A DNA stretch of 64,000 nucleotides from Onchidella celtica (Eukaryota > Mollusca > Gastropoda > Systellommatophora > Onchidiidae): the NCBI GenBank assembly GCA_963931925.1, contig OZ007571.1, positions 17,052,033 through 17,116,032 of the forward strand. Reading direction: 5' to 3'. The stretch's first letter is position 1; each line of letters opens with the position of its first letter. The translations under genes and the position numbers were made by a program. Positions 48,231-61,567 of the stretch are shown here, piece by piece. The notes below the pieces were generated by a model. It searched no databases. It had not been told where the DNA came from and worked only from the letters and a program-made list of their open reading frames with translations.

Positions 48231-49660
48231 ATTCTAGTTCTATCTGCAGTAGAAATTTCTTTTTATTTGTCAAAATTGGTGGTACATGTATTAATTTCTT
48301 GGTGCGGAACCAAACTTCCGCGTTCAGTAGGCGCGTCAAAATGGTGTCATGCAACATTGTAGCTATGGTGAAGCGTCGGTCGTAAACGTAAATCTAATGT
48401 GGCGGATGGTTCATGACCTTTCGCTGTTTTGTGACGTCACACAATGGGATCATCCAGTCTGGGTATTTTATTAGTCTGTGGTCCGAGTACATTTGGCTCA
48501 TCATGTGCATAATTATGTTACATGTCATTCTCACGTGGACCAACTGAGAGTATCCATATGATATAAACAATTGGAATACCAGATAACATTTGAATAATAC
48601 TGCTTTTTTTCGATTGTCGTATCACACCTTTCTACCAGGGAATAGAATTATCACGTATGATGGGAGCTCTGGTGTGTAAAGAGGCAGAATTAATATTAAA
48701 GCTTTATTTTTCGCTTCGGCGGGATTTTTTTGAAATTGTGACATAGAGTCATAAGCGCAGAGGTCATCTGATTGTGACTGAAAGTTGACTTCAGCAGTTG
48801 AAGGCTAAGGATGTAGTTAGTTTTATTAAAATCTCTTTTATTATAGAGTCATAGTAAGTTTGAAAAATTCAAAAATCACCGTAGATTATAAAGCTGTTAC
48901 TAAACCGGAAATTGGCACTTGATAAAAACCCGGAATTTGGTGAGATTTCAGAATTCAGAAACATTCATGATGTGGGAACGAGAACTTTCAAATCATAACT
49001 TTAGTTGGATTATACATTTGGTATTTCTACATTTGTTGATTTTTGGTTTCTTAAACAGAAACTACGAATTGCATCTTGGCAGACAGAAAATTTGTTCACG
49101 ATATTTCTTAGGGGAACAAAAATCCTATGGCTCCCTGAGCACACACATTCAAATTAAGCTGCAGAGTTAGAAACGAAGTTAAGAAAATATCGATGGTGAC
49201 GAGCGCAAACCAGCCAAGTCCAAAAATTTCATATTTCTTTTTATAGTACCAATTTATGAAGAATGGAACCCCGCACCATCTGTAAAAATAGCTCTTACCA
49301 TAATTCAATAGCAACATTCAAAATAGACATAGACCAGCAAAGTACATTTTCCTTTTGTGTTATCCGCAACTTTTTGTTCCTCCTGTAAAATTTGCTTATC
49401 TGGCCTTGGTTTGGTCTGCGCCCGACACTATCGATATGTATTGCCTATTTCCAGAAGCTAGACACAATTTTCTGATCACTTTTATTCCGACCGTGGCAAA
49501 AACTATATTCACTGAAAATACACGTGTACACAAATTTAAATGAAAATGCATTACCTTCGTGAGCATGTGGTAATTTTCATAGTGAAATAACAGGTGTCAC
49601 TGACATAATTAGTACGCGTTTGTCTTGATATGAAGTACCCTGTATGTTATTATCCAGTAG
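48231..49660. other. Non-coding; nothing recognised
   Basis: Short frames such as 48919-49170 have no recognisable motifs. Confidence 0.45.
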
Positions 49661-49797
49661 TCCCTTTGTAAGATTAATGTTGCTTGCCAATGTTAACTTT
49701 ACATCTGTTTCTTCCTAAATGTCCACTAATCCCTTTGTGAGATTTTGGTTGCCTGCCAATGTTAACTCTACATCTGTTTCTTCCCAAATGTCCGTCC
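49661..49797. repeat. 69-bp tandem duplication
   Basis: The segment starting TCCCTTTGT-AGATT and ending TTCTTCC-AAATGTCC is present twice in tandem with few differences (starts at 49661 and 49730). Confidence 0.9.
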
Positions 49798-50298
49798 ACA
49801 TAACATGTAGAGTGGAGATTCTATCGACATCGGGTCTTCGATCCGTCTGTCTAGGTTGCAGAATCCCGCACAACAGGGTGCCTTGTGATAAAAGTAAATC
49901 ATTTCCAGAGGCTATGACACCGAAAGTGCCTGGAGCGCTCTCAACCGAAAGCGTTCGATCTCATCCTCCCATGCCAAAGAACCTTTCTGTCCCACGCCAT
50001 TATCCGCTAGGCACTGGCGTGCCCTCAGTGAAAGATAAACGCAACAACAGATGAAAAGGAGAGAATCTCAAGGAAGAGATTAGTTTTAAAAGAGTACAAG
50101 AACTAGTTAAATATCCTTCCGCTACATATTTCCCTCGCTCACATCGCAGTTTTAATCTTCACTACATCTTCGATAAGACATATCCCTTGGACAAATCTCA
50201 GCTGATGGATCGCTGGGTGGCACAAACAGCTGCTGGTCCCAGTTTGCAGTCGCCATCGTTGTCGTTTCTCTCATCCATCTATCCCTGAACAGATGGAA

Positions 50299-50551
<253 letters not shown>

Positions 50552-51014
50552 CATATAAGCATCGCTCTCTTGCTCTCTTCGATTTTTTTTATTACCAGTT
50601 TGAATTTATACACTACTTTATTTTTGTTCGATTTCAGACTCATCATTTATCTGCCCATACCTTCTCTGTCTGTCACATATTTCCCCTTTCCCCCATTTCC
50701 ATGGGTTTTACTGACTTAAGAACCCAGTAATTCCCGCAGACTTTTACAGCCCAAGTCCATTAGCGCTAATTCCATATAACTTAGAGATTTTCTGGTCCCA
50801 ACACCAAAGATTCAAGTGTGTACACTCTGGGGATGGCCAAGGCTTGTAAAGTAGTGCGAACCAGGAAAGCTCAGCAAGAATAAAGTTACGTGACATGTAA
50901 CATGTACACACCAGCAGAAAGGGTTTCGAGATCCCAGAACATAGGGAGATTACAGGAAATTAGATAATACAAAAGGAAAAAAAAAGTATTGATTTCAAAG
51001 AATTTGTTTCACAC

Positions 51015-51297
51015 CGCGACCTCAGTTCTTATTTATTCCAAATCCACTTTTCACACAACTGAGAAATTCGACGTTAAATGATTGCGGCTTTAGTAATTTG
51101 ACAAGGAGTTAGAATAAACCGGAACTGTGAAACAGCTTGATTAGTGCGATAACGTATATTAAACAAGTGTTAAGTGTGCATTAATTTGTTATACATTTTC
51201 TACATACTAAAAGATCCCCAGTTTTGGTGTGTTTTTTGTGTGTGTGTGTGTTTTTTTTTCAGAAAATGGAGATTGGAAAACAAGAACTAAGTTCACG
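51015..51297 (-). mobile_element. AGTTCTTGTTTG-TIR element, copy 1
   Basis: The ends are inverted copies: CGCGACCTCAGTTCTTATTT and the complement of the right end, TCGTGAACTTAGTTCTTGTT. The interior contains GGAACTGTGAAACAGCTTGA and a TTTAGTA/CTAAAAGAT-type segment, complementary to the copy at 51597. A GT-run (51236-51250) is inserted. No coding capacity. Confidence 0.75.
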
Positions 51298-51596
51298 ACA
51301 TAGGTAAGCCAACAGAAATAAAGGCAAGAAAGTTATTAAAGACGAATATAAAACACGAAAACCTGAAACATGAGGTGGTGGTTTACTCATCTCCATGAAT
51401 ACGTGTGAGATTAAATTCCCGTGCGAAAGGTACAACTGGATTCCTGGTTTGAATTAGCCAAATTGTCAGCAAATGAGGCCATTCTGTTACAGACCTTCAG
51501 GTAAACAACTGGCTTATAAGCCTGAGGTTTAAGACCAGTTTCCAGGAGGCTTTATTCATCAGGGCTGGGGAAAGTATGGAATATGTGAGAGCAAAT

Positions 51597-51842
51597 CTCT
51601 ATTTAGTTCTTGTTTGTTCTGTCACCATTTTCTGAAAAACTGGAGATCTTTTAGTATGTGGATGAGGCATAGCAAATGCACACTTTGACGTTGGTTTAAA
51701 ATGTGTTGTGGCACTTATCCAGCTGTTTCACAGTTCCGATTTATTTCAGCTCCTTATCATAATACTAAAGCAGCAAACCTTTAAAGTTGAATTTCTCAGT
51801 TGCGCAAAAAGCGAAACTGGAACAAACAAGAACTGAGGTCAC
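51597..51842 (+). mobile_element. AGTTCTTGTTTG-TIR element, copy 2
   Basis: AGTTCTTGTTTGTTC at 51605 and its complement at 51820-51834 mark the ends. Body landmarks are TTTTCTGAAAAACTGGAG, AGCAAATGCACACTTTGAC, TTGTGGCACTTATC and CAGCTGTTTCACAGTTCC. It faces copy 1 about 300 bp away, so the two form a large inverted repeat. Confidence 0.8.
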
Positions 51843-53797
51843 TAAATGCAGAGAACAGAAAAATGATGAGGCAGTTGACAGAAACAAGATTTTGTATAGC
51901 AGCCAAGAAAACAAAGACGTCCATTTTCAAGAAAGGCTGAAAATGTAGACATAGAAATGTAAGGACGATTTACTCCTAAACTGTTCCGGGTGAAACACAG
52001 CGTCGTAAAATCGCCAGTTTAATGGTTTTGTTAATGAATGGAGTGGACACAGTAAAATGTTTTAACAGGAGTTGTTTAGTGCGAAAAACTTGAGACATCA
52101 TGTCCGTGTGTTATGAGTCTTTACGGAATGAAAAGCGTGTCACTGCTTGCAGTAAAGGTAGCTTTGTACACTAAGAAAGAGCATAAATTTATTGAAAGGC
52201 TTCAGATAAAGAATGTCCCACTGGAGTCTGTTAATAGGAAGTTAGAAGTAGGGCCTGTGGATTTGTGTGAGGGGAAATCGAACCTGGAAATATCAGTATG
52301 CTGTAACATTATAATCTATGTCATTCATTTGGAGCTCAGGAAAAACCTCTGAGGGAAATAGTAATGTTTTCCAATATTTGTAGAACTTTGGGGAAAAAAA
52401 CACTTTATAGATACTCTTTCCTTACATTAATCCTTTTCTGGATGTCCCTACCTCCATTCTCAGCCTCAGTTCTTCCAAAGGGATTAATTTCATGTTCCTC
52501 ACGGGAGACATTAATGCACCAGTCTTCTCATACTGTCTCTTTAGATTCTCTGTCCATTTATTCTGTTCTATCGTTACGATGTCCAGGACGAGTTTCTCTC
52601 TTTCGTAATTTCACAATCTGTTCTTGTTTTTTGCACGAACTTTGCTTGCATCCCCTCCAAATCTATTTATATCTCATTGCTCAGACTGGCCTACGATGTT
52701 TCCTGCTGTGGCCTTAAAAACAAAAATCTCTACACGTTTATCTTTCTGTGTCGTCTCGGCACTTTCTGTCAATTTCACCCTGTCCGACTCCCTTTCCTAC
52801 ATTCTCGAATTTCAATTTCTGAAACCTTTCTTCTTTTCCATTAGGTAAAACACCAGTTACACTGTCCATTTTCCCCGCAGCCTCGTTCTGACGAAGCCGT
52901 TGACTTCCGGACAAACGTCTTTAACGCGAGTTGTCCCCCTGAAACGATTTAAACGGAGCTCAGATAGCATCTGTAGAGGCCATAGACACAACTGATCCAA
53001 GATTACACTCTAACATTGGAGCCATTAAATGTTGGATGGTTGATCAAACATAGTGACATGGATCATTCGTTTCATTTTTTTATTCTGAGGAAATAACATG
53101 CTGGAATTCAAATATTCAAAGCTCAAATAAAGCAAATAGTATCTTATCGTCCAAACCGTTCCTTGAAAACTATTCATGCGATGATCTCGAGGTGTGTAAC
53201 CAATTTATGAGTACTGACCAATTCCTTTCTTTTTAACTACACTTGCGTGCAGGCAACACTAGATACCAAAACGGCAAAACATAAGTTTATTGATAGAGAA
53301 CTGACCAACTTTTGTTGCTCCATCACGATACGTGAAGAGGCATATACTTTATTCAGGGAATTATAGCGATCTGTAACGTGAAGATTATGATTTGACGATA
53401 GGCTGAACATTAATTTGCATGTAGTCTCTCTGGGGCTTCAGGATAAAAGGAACTTTTTTTTGTTACATCCTGCGTTTCGGGCACTTGTCACTCGGTCACC
53501 ATGACTACGTTTTGTTCTCATTATCCTTTACCACTGCACCTTCTCCCGTCTTCCTTGATATGCATTCCATTAAAAAATTAACTCTTGGGAGTGCAGAATC
53601 ACAGAAGGCCATCGGTGGCAAAGAACTTCGTCTCGCGCTTTGACTGTTAATATATCCCTTTTTAAAGTTTAATCATCTTTATCCCCATCAATTCTGCCAT
53701 TGTCGCCATTGCCTCAAACTGCATTATCAGGATCTGCACATGCAAATAAATGATGATTCTAGCATCTCACTAACAATAAAAATAATGTAATCACATT
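51843..53797. other. Non-coding; nothing recognised
   Basis: A 117-codon frame at 52364-52717 on + has no domain I recognise and low-complexity, pyrimidine-rich composition. Confidence 0.45.
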
Positions 53798-54265
53798 GGG
53801 TGGGACACCGTGGTCTAGAGGCAAGGTGCTCGTATCCCATGCCGAAATTACCCGGTTCAAATCCCTGTCGGTGCAGGCATGTTGGAGATTTGGGATTTTC
53901 CTCATATTTTCCTGTCCCTGATCCTATGTGGGGTAGGATCGAGCACCTGGTTTTCTCGGATAAAGACGAAAAACTCGGAGGGCCCGTGTGCACGCTGAGC
54001 ACGTGAAAGATACATGTACCTTGGCAGTTGGAAATCGAAAAGAGTAGGCCGAACAGGCCGCTGCCCGGACAAAATTAAACAAAATTCATCCCTACCACTC
54101 CCTCCCCCTCCCCCCTCATCTCCCCCCCCCCTTAAAAAAAAACAACTACCGACCGGCGCTGCACTGTGGCGATGATGTGTCTGCTCCAGTTGTAACTGGG
54201 CAGCAATGACACTAAGGCAAATTTCCCAAAATGGGGTTAAAGAAGTATACAAAATAGAAAAATAC
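53798..54265 (+). mobile_element. tRNA-derived SINE, copy 4 (full-length)
   Basis: The head has A box TGGTCTAGAGG (53811-53821) and B box GGTTCAAATCC (53854-53864), the internal RNA polymerase III promoter of a tRNA gene. A central domain follows, with TTTTCCTGTCCCTGATCCTA, GATCGAGCACCTGG and AAAAACTCGGAGGGCC. Then come CCCGGACAAAATTAAA, a C-rich linker (54090-54133) and a 3' segment ending GGGGTTAAAGAAGTATAC with an A-rich tail. AAAAATAATGTAAT before and AAAAATAATATGGTAAT after look like a target-site duplication. Confidence 0.92.
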
Positions 54266-54421
54266 AAAAATAATATGGTAATTCGCACAATTCAGGACCC
54301 CATCTGTACCCCTTAACGTAGATCAGGATCGTTGTTTTTTTTCTTTTCACTACCATAAATGCCAGGCCATAATAAAACTTCAGGGCGATAGAATAAACCC
54401 ACGAGACACATCGATGAAAAC

Positions 54422-54652
54422 AGAATCACAACACAAAGACGGTGCGACATAAATTAACTCTTCAAGCGACATTAAACTATCGATCACTACCCTAAAAGAA
54501 TCACTACACAGTAACAGTGCAACACACTCTAACTTTTCAAATGACAAAGACAGATAGATCACTACCGTAAAAGAATCACAACGAAGAAATAGCGCGACAT
54601 CAGAAACTGTTAACTTTGCAAGTGACCTAAAACTATAGATCACTACCAACCT
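54422..54652. repeat. 75-bp tandem repeat, three copies
   Basis: AGAATCAC starts each unit at 54422, 54497 and 54572; GATCACTACC ends each. As 75 bp is 25 codons, the - strand frame (54380-54781) shows a repeated peptide, but I consider that a by-product. Confidence 0.9.
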
Positions 54653-57600
54653 CATGTGACAGACAGTACAATGTGATAGAAACCCCATCCAAGCCACACA
54701 AAAGTTGCTGATTTGAATTACTTGTGCCCAAGTTCGTTTATCTCCAGCCTTCGATTTCGAGCTAACCGTCTTTTCTGGCATGTAATTACTAAAGTTACCG
54801 AGGTCTGTCTCTGATGGTCTCTGGACTTCCTATCGAACTGAAGGCCAGGCAGATAAGATTGAACGGAAGAGGATACTTCATCTTTCACGGACAGGTCGTG
54901 TGTTCAATGGGCTGGGTGGGGCAGGAAGGCAAGGAGAGAAGGGATGGGGGCGGTGAATGCGTAATTTATGGAAAAGTGAAGGGGGGGGGGGGAGGTGTTC
55001 TAGAAATTCTAGAAAAGGAGAGCATTAATCTCTCCATAGGCCCAGACATCCACGGCGTTTCGTTGAAATCTTGCTTCTGATTTAAAAAAAAATATTTAAA
55101 GCTAAAATTCATTGGAAAGGTGACAGGAGAGGTGTATGTGTGTTTATGCGTGCTTTGTATTTGTGTGTGTGCTTATGTAGATGGGCGCGGTCGTGTGTGT
55201 GTGTGTGTTTCCTTTGCAGCAAATGATCTCTTCCCCCCCCCCCCCCTCCCCCTCCTTTTTTTTTCTTGTCATTACAATCCTACTTTCAGAGGGAGTCCAG
55301 ATGTTTTTGCAGGAACAAATATTTAGGGAAATTTTATCATGTGGCAACTTTATAAATAGACCACCCACTGAACTGCTTTATATACTGTGTCTTTTCATAA
55401 TTATTTTGTTTATCGTGGGCAATTTGCAGGGGTCGGAATTACACAACTTACACACGAAGTTCGTTCATCTATAATGATCCCCTTATACTCTAAGTTGATG
55501 CCATTCCTGTCACGTATTTCTACTGTGGATTGAAATAAGTTTAAACAAAATATCTTAAAGTTATCAATTTGCTGGTTCTCTCAATTTGTCAGGTTTAGTC
55601 TTGAAACCGAGAAAATAGACAGTTTAGACAGTCCTGTGTCTTTCTTTACTGCATTACCATCACTGAGTAATATTACACTTTGTGTTTCATTATAGCACAG
55701 TTTCCACGAGAAAAGAGCCCAAAGTGGCTCGGTTTCTTTTCGCTTTCGGCTCGCTGTCGGCAGAGATGTCAGAATCCTCCAAACCGCCTTTCAGGGTGCT
55801 TCCGCTTTCGTCTCTCATTTCGTTTTCATCGGAACCGAAGCCGCTGTGTCTGGGCTCTGCATGCTGCTCCTACATAGATGATCTTGTAAGAGATGCACTG
55901 TTGAAAAATAATGATATTGTTACATGGAGATGGTTTTGCTTATTTCGTTGGCCGCCCTCGAGTAAACGTGTACAGAGAGGGACTTTCCATAAAGTACGCA
56001 GTCTTTATTTTGGCTATTTTCTACCCCTCCCCCCACCCTCCAATTGTACAGTTTTCATATGCTTGGTGTCACCTGCCCCTAATAAAAATGTTTAAAGTCC
56101 ACGTCAAGGCCGTGATATTCTGTAACTTTAAATAGCAATTTGCATGGATTATTAAATTGATAGTTTCATTAAGAACATAGATTATGTTTCATTTTTATGT
56201 AATCCTTCATCTCATTTTGTTGAGAAAAAAATGTAAATAAAACTGAACGTTTGAACGTTTTTAAATTCATTACCGTAACGAAAATACTATCGTTCGCATT
56301 ACAGACACCCCCCTCCCCCCCCCCCCAAAATAAATAAAAGCTTTTCATATGCTGGGGGCAACGCCCCTTCCCAAGGACCGTACTCAATGGATGGTCTCAA
56401 CCACGAAATCCGGAGCTAGGCTGAAAAAAAAATCTGCATGTTTCCCCATTTCACCCTAGAATAAAAACAGTAAGTAATGCTCACCCCGGGTGGCTGACAC
56501 TGCCCTCATTGACCCGAGTAAATACACCGTGTTACGTCAGAGGCAGGATGGCCCTACACGCATCGATAGGATGAAGCGAGAATATCGAGTTTCAATCCAT
56601 TTGACATCACAAATTCATTGCTTTAGGGGGGTTGGCAAATTTAAAGAAGAGGGTAATCCAGGCTTTACAAAATGCGAGGGGGGTGAACTAGCCCTCTTGA
56701 GACGGGTAATGAATTCTTGTGGAGCAACTCAGATGCGGTGGAGCTGGCAACGGATAGCTGCAAAGTGGCGCATACAGTGTTGGCACAGGGTCAAAAGCTC
56801 CCTGTCAAGTGAACGTGAGATGTTTCGATTGACTCCAGATTGCACCTGTTTATCAGAATGTCAGGAGCACTTCATTTCTCTATATAAACCACATCGAGTT
56901 TCCATGAGAGTCAGGACATTTAATCAACCGACAAACAAAATTACTGGAGACTTAGAATGGATCATATTATTCTAACACAAAAGAATATTGGGCAATTAAA
57001 TATCTCGACGGTGAACTAGAACAGGCGAACTAATATATGTAAAAAAAAAAAAAAACAACACGAAGGAGAAGAAGAAGAAAAAGTAGCCCTGGAACCTGCG
57101 GGTACAAAGATGAAGTCGTTCGACAATGAATGTCGGGGAGAGAGAGAATGGAGATTTTGGAGAAAGAAAAGAGGAGTAAATGTTTAATAAAAACCTCGAT
57201 TGAACGCTGGCGTTCTATGCCATTTCCATTTCTTAGCCTCCTACATTTTATTTCATTTAATAGCATTTCCATCTCTTGGGTGATATTTTTGATGATTAGA
57301 TTAACGACAATAAAATAAATGTATTAAATCTGTCACATGTTCAATGTCTTTGTCTGTTTTTGTTTTTATTTTGTTTGTTTCTTTCCATCAATATTTTCAG
57401 TTACCTTCAACATTATATTTACAACTGCTATGAAATTAATGAAAAAAGTTACAACGATAGGGGTTTACTATTACTGGTCTTCTTTATCCCCTATTTCAGA
57501 CAAAACAAAAAGGTCGACCAAGGACCAATAGTAGAAATGTGAAGATTTTACACCTTCCCGGGAACAAGGAGGAGGAGATGGGGAGGGCATTGAAAGCGGC

Positions 57601-60126
57601 TGAGGGGAGAGATGGAATAAAAAGGGAAGGGGAAAAGCACCAACATAGTATGAATACGAAACCAGAGGAAGCGAAGCTGTAATTATCCTGTTCTTGGAAT
57701 AAGCATAACCGTTATATCAGTACCAGCGAGGTGACGCCGACAATTTCCATACGGAATTAAAACCTGCTCCAAAACCAAATGCGGTTTGTGATCTTCTAGC
57801 CTGGCACACGTCCACGGGGACATTGGTTGGACCTGTTGCTCGTGACAAGGAAGGTCCAGCAAGGTTAAAGTTAACTGGCTATTACTGGAAGAGTAATTTT
57901 CCCGCAAATGAAACCGGTCACCGTCCAAATGGTCAACTACACGATCTTTGACCGAAGACTGTTCAACGATTTATAACTTTCAGTGCAGTTGAAATAATCA
58001 CAAAATAATGCTCTCTTTAATCTATTGGAAGCTTTAATTTTTTTTTTAATTTGAAGATTAAAATCTTTCTCTCCATCGCCTTGCACAGTGCAGACAGTCA
58101 AATGACAGAAAAATACTTTTTATTTGGCAAATAGCTCAGGCGTGCCTCACGGTGTAAAAGAGTGTTTTAGCTTACTCGCAGTACCCCTTCGTGTCAGAAA
58201 TTTAGAACATGGTCTTTTCTCTTTTCCGGTCATCCCACCTTTCATTATATTTCTTGCCTTTATTTCTCAAGATACGTTAAAAAAATATTTTTCGTGATTC
58301 AGTAAATGAAAACGCTGTGTCGTGTCTCTACTTTGATGTTCTGTAAGCATGTTCGCACTTAGTGTTCAATGATGATTCACTGTCCAGTGAGAAGGAGAAG
58401 TTAGATGAATGGACATCAAAGCAAGGGCAGGGCATGGTTTGATGGAATTTATCGAGAAATCATTTTATTATAACTGCTGTTCTAGACATTAAATGACTTC
58501 CTGTAAGCAGTGCACACTACAACAACAACAGAAACAAAACAGTACCCACTGTCCATGCTTCAGCTTAATGACTCTTTCTGTAGATCGAAAGAACGAGACC
58601 GTCCCAGGTCTGTGAACGATCCACAAAAGCCGACAGCCCCAAAGCGTTTGGCATTCCAAACGGACTGAAAGTTTATATTTCCCGCAAGTATTGATGGAGC
58701 GCTTAAAGCTAAGGCAGGCTCGGTGTTTGCTTCTCGCTTGGGTCGCTAGTGCTTCCGTTATTCCTCTGTAGAGCTGGACAGAAGTGGTGTACAATGAATC
58801 CCCAGTCGGGAGAGTTTTACCAGCTGTTACTTTCTCACTCAAATCTATGAGGGTCACTTAGGTAATTCATAGCCACCCAGGAGCTCAAATATCCACTGTC
58901 CAGACACTTTGCTCAGAAAGTAATTTTGTAAAGGTCCGTAGACAAGCGCCATACCACATGAAAGCAGATTGGCTTTTTCTCAGGGAGGAATTGCCTTGTT
59001 AAATAGAGGTAGTTGCTCGCCTAAGACTTTTATTGACACATGAATTTGCAGGATGAGGATCGATACGTTGTGACAGGTAGTTCCATAACTGGTGGTCCTA
59101 TGGCTTGGTTCTTAATGACAGAGTGAGTGAGAGACACACAGACAGATAGACAGACAGACACGCAGACAGACGAGCAGGCACACAGGCAGACAGAAATTAC
59201 ATAGTTGGGAAGATGAGAAAGAGAGAGATTTAAGAGATGAATTTATAATTGGGTATTTTTCTATAGTTCAGCTTTCTTCAGTTAGTGGAGTTGATCCTGC
59301 TGTATGATCAGATTTGTCAACAAGGCCACTGTCCTTTTTTTTCTTCTTTTTTTTTTTTGTCAGTATCTTAATGGGCATTTTGGCAGTCTTGTCTTTGACT
59401 TGTTTGCTGCATCGTTAATGTAATTTGTAATATTTGTTGACGTTTTTAATTACGCACGGCTGTTTCTGGCATTGTTGATACAGAAGACGGATTAATGAGA
59501 GACTTCGGCCTTTTTAACAGTGTCCGCTCTATCAATCGTGGAATCAAAACCTCAGTGATAAAATATTTACTTTACAATAGCTCCGGCAAAATCATCGGTA
59601 ACCTTTGCTGGTTCCAATCGATACAGATTGGAGTTGTAAAACAAAGGGAGATTTGCAATTGAAAGATAATCTGGCCAATACGATGATCGATGCTTGACTT
59701 CATTTCGCAATCCGTAATATTGTATTGTTTACAATTCATCTTCGTTTGGTTTTATGAGGCCATACCAAGAGCGCTTTGGCAATAATTTTTTTTGTTTGGT
59801 TACTTCCATCCTTATTAGTTCACAGTGTTAGCCTTTTATAGGTTTATGTTTAATATCAGTTATGACAAGACAAGGAAAGAGGGGACAGTTTGCGTAAAAA
59901 GTTGTTGAAAACACCAATTCTTCACTGTAATTAAACCAGATCACAAGCCTGACCCAGTCTTCTGTTGATGAATGGTCGTTGTTACTCTTGTGGTACCGTG
60001 GATAAATTCGTAACTGATTGTCACAGCGCCTTTTCTGTGTTCAAGCATAATTTTGTAACACGTTTTTTCATTGTTCTTTCAGGTCAGTGTTTTCATGTAT
60101 GTGTTTTATTGCCAGAGTACTTGTGC
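54653..60126. other. 5.5-kb stretch without recognised genes
   Basis: Frames at 55682-56095 (+, 137 codons), 56490-56975 (+, 161 codons) and 58489-58857 (-, 122 codons) have no domain I recognise and no clear splice or poly(A) context. A (CAGA)n microsatellite lies at 59101-59192. C- or G-runs occur at 54980, 55233 and 56310-56327. Confidence 0.45.
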
Positions 60127-60590
60127 GTCTTTGGACTATTTTAGGCCGACTGTGAAATGTGTATACATAATAATATGTGTCATGAGTTTAGGGTCGTAAA
60201 CCTGGTCAGTGTATGTCTTCAGTTTTGGGTGCTATAGGCCTACCGTAAAAGGTATATAATTATATTACGCATATATATGCGTATTCTTTTTTGTAGGGTT
60301 ATAATCCAAGACTGCTTGTATGTCTATAGTTTAGGGTGTAATAGGCTTGGCATAAAACGTATCTATATGATAATATGCGTCCATCGTTTAGGGTTGTAAG
60401 CCTCAACGTATTTGTATGGCTTTAGTTTGGAGTGTTTTGGCCCACTGTAAAACGTATTCATTTACGTGTCTTTAGTTAAGGGTTGTAAGCCTCAACGTAT
60501 TTGTATGTCTTCAGTTTGGGGTATTTTGGCCTACTGTAAAAACGTATTCATAATTGTGTCCCTAGCTTAAGGTTGTAAACACCATTTTTA
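60127..60590. repeat. ~100-bp tandem repeat, about five diverged copies
   Basis: GTCTT-AGTTT-GG-GT-TT-GGCC-ACTGTAAAA-like starts at 60127, 60215, 60322, 60419 and 60508. TTTAGGGTTGTAAGCCTCAA-like segments come between. Spacing is 88-107 bp. Confidence 0.85.
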
Positions 60591-61567
60591 TGTCCGTTCT
60601 TTCATTCTAAAACTTTCGCAATCACCGGAACCCTCCATAATCGGCTCGACGTGTCTGGGTAGCAGTAAAGCTCTGTGTACTCCCGACCACCAGGTTAATC
60701 TGGTGGCGTGGCCAGAGATTATTCCTTAAAAAAGTCACAGACCCCAGGGATTTCATAGGGCGTCCGGAACTAGGGATGACCTAGCTATCTCACAATAAAA
60801 CTGGGTGGGATCGGAAGAACTGCTTGCGATTCTAAAAGCTTTGTCAAATGGGAAGCCATAAATCACTAGTTGTTGCTTTGTTTTCAGGTTTCAGTCAGAC
60901 CGACGCAAGTTTTCTCAGATTTCGAAACAGAAGACTGAGATTGAAGTGACTGCACAGAACCTATTCTATCGCCATGTTTTGTAGTCTGACCGATGAAGAA
61001 ACTGAAGATGCTGCAGATTAGAATAATATGACATTACATATTATCGTCACTGCTCTAGGCTAATAGCATATTAAGTCAGTTTTGACACTCTTGAGATGTA
61101 AAGAAAAAGCTGTTTCTTTTAATGTCATTTGGTGATTTATACCACTTTGATTCTATTGGATAATTACATTTTCCTATTGGCGCATTTCTCTTTCTATAAC
61201 ATTATCTGATAACCCTCATGCTCGGGAATGTAATGAATTGTCAGTTGCCTTTTGGCATGTCTAACATATGCCACTAACATAGAGCAGTGCCGATCTATTC
61301 ATTTCGTTTAATGCCTGGCGCTCATTGCAATTCCCCTATGATTCAATTGATTGCAGGAAATGATTATCTGAGATGGAGCTATTTAAATAATTATGTAATG
61401 TATTGTGGTAGAGAGTCGATAAAACCTTTGTTGTCCTAACTGAAAGGCACCCCTTTTTTCATATCTTTTTGGGAGCCCATCTCCATAGTGTGATTTCCTG
61501 TCCTGGAAGCCAATTTTCATGTCGCTACTTTGGTAGCATTTCTACTCTATGAAATTTATTGTCAGAT
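60591..61567. other. Non-coding; nothing recognised
   Basis: No coding frame or known repeat identified. Confidence 0.45.
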
